The position numbers were made by a program, and so were the translations under genes. Positions 59,480 through 64,000 of a DNA stretch of 64,000 nucleotides are shown here, one piece after another (the stretch's first letter is position 1; each line of letters begins with the position of its first letter). The stretch is from Casuarina equisetifolia. Taxonomy: Eukaryota; Streptophyta; Magnoliopsida; Fagales; Casuarinaceae. The stretch is taken from NCBI GenBank assembly GCA_028551475.1, contig CM052358.1, positions 23,586,853-23,650,852 on the forward strand. Reading direction: 5' to 3'. The notes under the pieces are model-generated. The model was not told the DNA's origin. It made no database searches and was given only the letters and a program-made list of their open reading frames with translations.

Positions 59480-59740
59480 GATACGGAAAGCATGTACATT
59501 GATCTTTGGATTTCAACAAGTAACCCGAATATAAGGTGAAAGAGTTTGGGGCACATGCAGTAAGTCAGCCTGCTATCAAAAACTGGTGTCAATTACTATA
59601 TGACACTTCTGTCTGCGAGTTGACTCTGGAGAGCTTTGAGGGTATATTTCGTCATATGATTCAACATAGTCCGTCCATTATTACCATAAAGTGATCGGCT
59701 GAACCAATTTGGCGGCATTGATAATGGAAAAGTGTGTACT
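59480..59740 (+). pseudogene. TNL C-JID tail fused to a leader
   Basis: Matches the ends of TNL-A (10350-10540) and TNL-B (15310-15500): TSNPNIRVKEFGAHAVS, NWCQLLYDTS and LESFEGIFRHMI. All upstream domains are missing. A stop is present before the usual end. Confidence 0.7.
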
Positions 59741-59771
59741 CTATCTCATATATCAAAATATTATCTAGAAT

Positions 59772-60040
59772 TTAATTAACAAAATGTTGCTCATATTGTT
59801 TGTTGATGTCTGCTGCAGAAAATTCACAGCCTTTAGAAGAACAATCTGCTACGTTGCTTTCTTTCACTTGTAAGTTTGAAATATATTCTTGTGAAGAAAA
59901 TTGAATTGAAATTATTGTATGGACTTCATTCTCCCTGACTTGCAGTGAAGAACACTCCCCTGTTTTGCTTGTGATGTAGGCATCATTTATCCGAACCACA
60001 TAGACTCTATGATTATCTGTTTCTGCAACATAGTATATGT
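59772..60040 (-). other. Unidentified minus-strand exon-like segment
   Basis: The minus strand reads YYVAETDNHRVYVVRINDAY and continues TSKTGECSSLQVRENEVH to a stop at 59772. The first half is protein-like but not assigned to a family. No splice context could be fixed. Confidence 0.3.
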
Positions 60041-60271
60041 TGGATTATATTAAGGAATTTGAAAACTGGTTTTATTAAATCATCAGCATAATTTAATCAA
60101 ACAATATAAGGTTGCTCTAACTTTCTTCTTCTCTTTTGTCATCATTATTTTACTGTTAAATCTCTGTGGAATTTTTTTTATTATTATTATTACTTTTGTC
60201 ATTGCTCGCAAGCAGCCTTTTGAGCCTAAACAATTCTTTCCTTCAGGAGGTGTAAGGACTATATTGCAAAT

Positions 60272-60502
60272 ATGCTTCTCAAGTGGTCCTCATTTTACTG
60301 CGGTATGTTTCCATTTAAAATGAATCAAACGGTCGTCCATGGATGCAACAAAGCTAAAAAGCATGTCCGTTATTGTCCACATAGCCAGCAACCATGTGAA
60401 CTTGGCTTTCAAGAGGAACAACGGCTGTACTTAAGCGGAACAACAGGTCTAAACTATGCTTTTGTAGACCAATATATTTATGATGCCTCTGATTTGGTAT
60501 AG
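60272..60502 (+). other. Unidentified 76-codon open frame
   Basis: MLLKWSSFYCGMFPFKMNQT, then SGTTGLNYAFVDQYIYDASD. Cys-rich in the middle (CPHSQQPCELGF). It lies between a C-JID tail and an LRR relic, so it may be a strongly diverged TNL C-terminal piece. No recognised motif. Confidence 0.3.
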
Positions 60503-60594
60503 TTGGATGACACATATGTTTATGACAAAGTTGGCCTTCATAACAGCAGAACAATTTATCATTTTGCGATACTTCTTAAATAAATACATGACTA

Positions 60595-60850
60595 TTAGTT
60601 TTTCTCCCCTTTTTGATCTCTTTGCACATGATTTCACTTTCTTCTTTGATATTCTTGCAGGTGATTTTTGCTTTCTGCTTTGCGATTCTAGCGGCATTGG
60701 TTTCTAATTTTTATCCTTCCCAACAGTAGGGACATTGCTCTGAGACTAATCTTCATCTTACTGAGGACAAAATCCGCCACTTCATCCTTTCTCTACCTCT
60801 TCATACTCTTCCTATTTATCTTCATTCTCTTCTTTTTCATTTCTTTAGGT
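60595..60850 (-). pseudogene. Lys/Arg-rich minus-strand segment, copy 3
   Basis: Reads MPLESQSRKQKSPARISKKK and VKSCAKRSKRGE on the minus strand, which parallels MPLERQSEKG...KKVKSRAKRSEKG of copy 2. As in copies 1 and 2 it lies beside TNL sequence and runs antisense to it. Confidence 0.4.
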
Positions 60851-60859
60851 TTTTCACAT

Positions 60860-61640
60860 CTGGAATATCCCCATCCTTTGACTATATTTGATTATAATGG
60901 GCAGAAGTTCAATTGTATCAAATCATATGATTCACCTTCCATATCCCCTTTGTCCCCTATACAGCTAATTGGCAGTTTTTAGCATCAAACATTTGTGGGA
61001 TGGAAGAAGGTAAGATTTTAACTTATACAAATGAATTTCTTTTTTCCTTAGTTTACTCTTATTTATTTGTTATGAATGACAGAATTTTCAAAAGTTACAA
61101 ATCATTAACTTGATTCACTCTGAAAACTTGATCCAATCCTTGGCTTTACAAAACTGTAATTTAGAGGAATTAGTGCCTTCATATTGCACCAATTTGACCA
61201 CGACAACTGATCTATTGGATCTCTTAGTCAGCTTGTGAATCTAAGTAAATATGAGAGTCTCTCTTTAAAAGATTGTAGCATGAGGCCTATGCAAAGATGT
61301 AAAATCCTAAGGTGGTTCAACCAAAGAAGCAATAAACTCTCCATAAAAGTTCACATTTGTATGGATGTGTATTACTTTCCGCAAATTGTTTGTGATTCCT
61401 AGGCAAGGGATGCGATCCATTAGAAGTTGTCTTTGTCTTTGATGCCCCTGACGTCCCTCCGCTTAGGCTAGTACAAGAACATGATGTTAAAAAGCGGTGT
61501 GAAGTTCCATGTGGCATTTCTTCGTGCAATTTGAATTCAGTGATTTCAAAAGGGATTTCTTCTCGGACGTGGATTTTAGTGGTCCTTGGCTCTGTTCAAG
61601 GGGTTGATTTAAGCAAATCATTTGAAATCTTTGTAGGTGG
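60860..61640 (+). pseudogene. TNL-E, LRR and C-terminal remnant
   Basis: Pieces in order: YPHPLTIFDYNGQKFNCIKS (compare VTYYDYNGKSH in TNL-D), an intron, then NFQKLQIINLIHSENLIQSL (start of an LRR exon) and, at about 61400-61540, KGCDPLEVVFVFDAPDV and KKRCEVPCGIS. Frames are broken in several places. The order (an LRR end before an LRR start) indicates an internal rearrangement. Confidence 0.65.
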
Positions 61641-61744
61641 TTTCCGCTTTTTTACTTTATGGTGTGAGGCATTGGCTTCTACAATGAAAGTTTAGAGTTG
61701 TTTTGAAATGGAAATGAAGAGATACGGAAAAGAAGAAATGAAAG

Positions 61745-61945
61745 GCTTTAAATATATTCGTCAACTTTAGCATTACATAGATATGGATTTCATATTTATA
61801 CGATTTTTTAACATTTATTCCCTATTGTATTGTGTTATATAGGATGATTGCTCACCCATTGTAGCAATACAGTTACGGTGGATTTGATTTTACGCTGGGA
61901 AATGATGACTATAATCTGCTTTTCAGTTCTTTTGTATAATTCCTT
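61745..61945 (+). repeat. TNL-associated repeat block (partner 58040-58260)
   Basis: Shares the block order of 58040-58260, including GCAATACAGTTACGGTGGAT and TTGTATAATTCCTTATTC. No TNL leader follows here. Confidence 0.65.
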
Positions 61946-62984
61946 ATTCTTTTCTTGCTTATCTCAAGATGCCTAGTCTCCACCCTTAATTAGAGCTTCG
62001 GCAGATCACTCGATAAAAATTATTTTAGGGGATTTTATTTTGTCCAATGGTTCTATGAGTTGATCATAATCTTTTTTTAATTTCTTTTGAGAATACTGAA
62101 TGCTCTGAAATAATACTGAATTCGCATGTACATTAGTCAATTGCAAACTATGACATGAAAAAATGAATACCACCGAAATAGAAAAGCAATCACTAGCAGA
62201 ATTGGAATTGTGACTCACCAATATATGAAACAAATTTCAATATAATGAAAGGTTTTAGAGATATTTGCAAAACTCAAGAAAAGACATTGCTACACATTTG
62301 TTTGAAAGGAAAATCAATCAATTGTAAAGTAAAAGCTTTGCTAAAAGTGTTAAGGCAAATCCATTTGCATAAAAACCATTGTTTGAGACACTTTATAACC
62401 CAAATGGATGTGTGGACTTTAGGTGAATTATTGTGGACTATTGATTCCTTTGATGTGGCCATCTCTTTTCATCGTGATGGCAAACTTGCATCCAAGAAAA
62501 CTTCCATGAATTAAAGCCTTTGTGAGTCTCCTACTCTTCTTTTTAATGTATATACATAAAATATAAATTTGAAAATTAAATGTATTATTGATTTTTTAAA
62601 GTACCCAATTATTTCATCTTTGTCCTTTTTTATTTTTTAATTATTTATTTTAATTATTTTTTATTTTTATTTATTTATTTTTATTTTATATTTTCATTTT
62701 ATATAGTTTCACTATTTAAACAAAATGGTAACATATATCATCTATTTATCCATAGATTAAATTCTTATGAAAAATATTTTTTATGCACCAAACAAAAGGG
62801 GTATATGTTAAAACAAGATGTGTGTTTTTATACTGTCAACATACAAATTTGTTGTATTTATTATATATGAATGTATTTTCTTCTTTTACAGACTAATTTT
62901 ATGAATTAAAATAATATATATTTAATTGATATATTTCGTACACTATCGTTTATATTTGGGTTTCGGCTATTCGGTGAACCATTC
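61946..62984. other. Spacer with an 89-codon frame and A/T low-complexity tract
   Basis: The plus-strand frame at 62245-62514 (MKGFRDICKTQEKTLLHICL...) is not recognised. It is followed by GTGAGTCTCCTACTC (62522), the same string that starts the last intron of TNL genes, so it may be a decayed TNL LRR-exon end. 62600-62710 is T/A low complexity. Confidence 0.35.
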
Positions 62985-63480
62985 TGCCTGATGTAATGGG
63001 CTTAAAGTCCAAGCCTTCTTTCCTTCCGTGAAAACTATTGTATTAGGTTCTGAAATCTAAAATGGAAAAAAATATAAACAAAAAAAAAGGTCTTCCAATG
63101 TAATAACTGGCGTGCTGCAGGCACAATTTCCAAGGAGAAAGCCACCCGGCACTTAAGCTTCAGCAATTCTGTCGAGGCTTTTGACACTTTTTCCGGACGA
63201 GGAAGAGCAGCTGTGACAGCCACTTTTCCAAGTCTTGATTTTTGAGCTCTTTGTCCTTTAATGCCCAGTATACAGTGGATTAATTTAACTTCCACTGCAT
63301 CGAGGGGCCATTCTGTCCTGGAAAGGTACAAGCAGTTGTGCACCCGAGAATATAAATTAAGGAAAGAAATATTACTCCTGGGGTACTAAGATTTTCAGTT
63401 GCCTTTGTTTTATATTGATGGGTAAGTCCAAGGCATCGGATTCGTATTGGTGGCCTGCGAACTCCTTTCATTTATTTTGT
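62985..63480 (-). repeat. Inverted-duplicate segment (partner 5148-5645)
   Basis: Reverse complement of 5148-5645 along about 500 bp. The minus strand is open for 102 codons (63343-63035), including KVAVTAALPRPEKVSKASTE and LLKLKCRVAFSLEIVPAA. This copy is more open than its partner and may be nearer to the original exon. The gene is not identified. Confidence 0.75.
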
Positions 63481-64000
63481 CACTTTCAAATTAAAACAGG
63501 TGATGGCTTCCGTCAGCTTATCCTCCAAGTTAGTAGAAGCTTATGAATAATTTTATTGGTTCATGAATAATTTTTAGTGAATTAAAAGGTCATAAGAATT
63601 GAATTTCATGTTGCATTTGAACAAAAGCCTATCAAAGTGTTGAAAGAGGAAAATAATTATTTGAAGATCAAAGTAATCAGTGTCATAAATTGCAGGTAAT
63701 TGCATGCGATGCGATGTCAAAATTTCTGATGCAAATTCTAATTTTAGCATGTTCTAAGAATTTTAAAATGCATGTCATCTAAAAATAAATTTTGGTGTTA
63801 ATATGTAATATTTAGTGAGTGTAAAATAACCTTTCCATTCCCCAGGTGTCTTTGGATTAGAATAGGTCATAAGAATAATATTGTAACTAACCTTCTAAGT
63901 TATTTATGAGTTAGAAAATGAGAGGCTGGCTGGTTGACATACTCTTGTGCACTGTTAACAGTCCAGCCAGCCGAGTCTAGTGGAAGGTGGTGAAACCTTA
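63481..64000. other. Right-edge spacer with a short hairpin
   Basis: No gene recognised. A 10 bp perfect inverted repeat (GGCTGGCTGG at 63924, CCAGCCAGCC at 63963) encloses a 29 bp loop. Confidence 0.45.

Noticed and set aside
63924-63972. Hairpin GGCTGGCTGG/CCAGCCAGCC as a transcription terminator
   Set aside because: Intrinsic terminators are not expected in plant nuclear DNA, and no gene ends here. Listed only as a small inverted repeat.

Overview
This is eudicot plant nuclear DNA. It is AT-rich, its genes have several short introns with GT/AG borders, and it carries TIR-NBS-LRR (TNL) resistance genes with a C-terminal post-LRR (C-JID) domain, neprosin-family genes, and layered Ty1/copia and Ty3/gypsy retrotransposons. 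The host looks like a perennial or otherwise repeat-rich eudicot, but the sequence alone does not give the species. I found no tRNA, rRNA, CRISPR array or organellar block, and no host gene that reads open from start to stop without a defect.

Layout, left to right. (1) 1-3.0 kb: the 5' half of a neprosin gene (copy A), cut off in exon 4 by a foldback element. (2) 3.5-5.1 kb: a Ty3/gypsy fossil on the minus strand, then a ~500 bp segment (5148-5645) whose inverted partner lies at 62985-63480. (3) 6.2-16.96 kb: a degenerate TNL cluster (TNL-A, TNL-B, TNL-C) with a second gypsy fossil at 11.2-13.6 kb and a LINE at 14.5 kb. (4) 17.08-35.32 kb: one copia fossil with matching LTRs and a GAAAT target duplication. 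It is split by about 13 kb of nested gypsy (Tat/Athila-like) material that includes a solo LTR inside another LTR, a gag-only element and an inverted LTR-LTR junction. (5) 35.3-38.6 kb: TNL leader and TIR scraps, a solo LTR and a copia scrap. (6) 39.0-44.0 kb: neprosin copy B, a duplicate of region 1 that keeps all seven exons, with a TRIM array in its upstream flank. (7) 44.3-47.5 kb: a short non-autonomous copia element with a gypsy solo LTR inside it. (8) 48.5-48.9 kb: a second foldback element. (9) 50.5-61.6 kb: a second TNL cluster holding TNL-D (52.2-55.8 kb), the best-preserved NLR here, plus leader-only, C-JID-only and LRR remnants and a copia LTR. (10) 62.9-63.5 kb: the inverted partner of 5148-5645.

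Function. The recognisable host content is a graveyard of TNL immune receptors (TIR, NB-ARC, LRR, C-JID) and a duplicated neprosin pair. TNL-D keeps its domain order, P-loop and splice sites but has two in-frame stops and at least two frame changes. Neprosin copy B keeps the whole C-terminal domain but has a signal-peptide frameshift and a lost acceptor. The most unusual structures are a foldback element whose loop lies in opposite orientations in its two copies, a TNL leader module found in about nine places and often fused straight to a C-JID tail, a long inverted repeat with an expanded heptamer just upstream of TNL-D, and a gypsy LTR with PBS-like sequence on one side and PPT-like sequence on the other. 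I did not find a convincing new multi-gene system.
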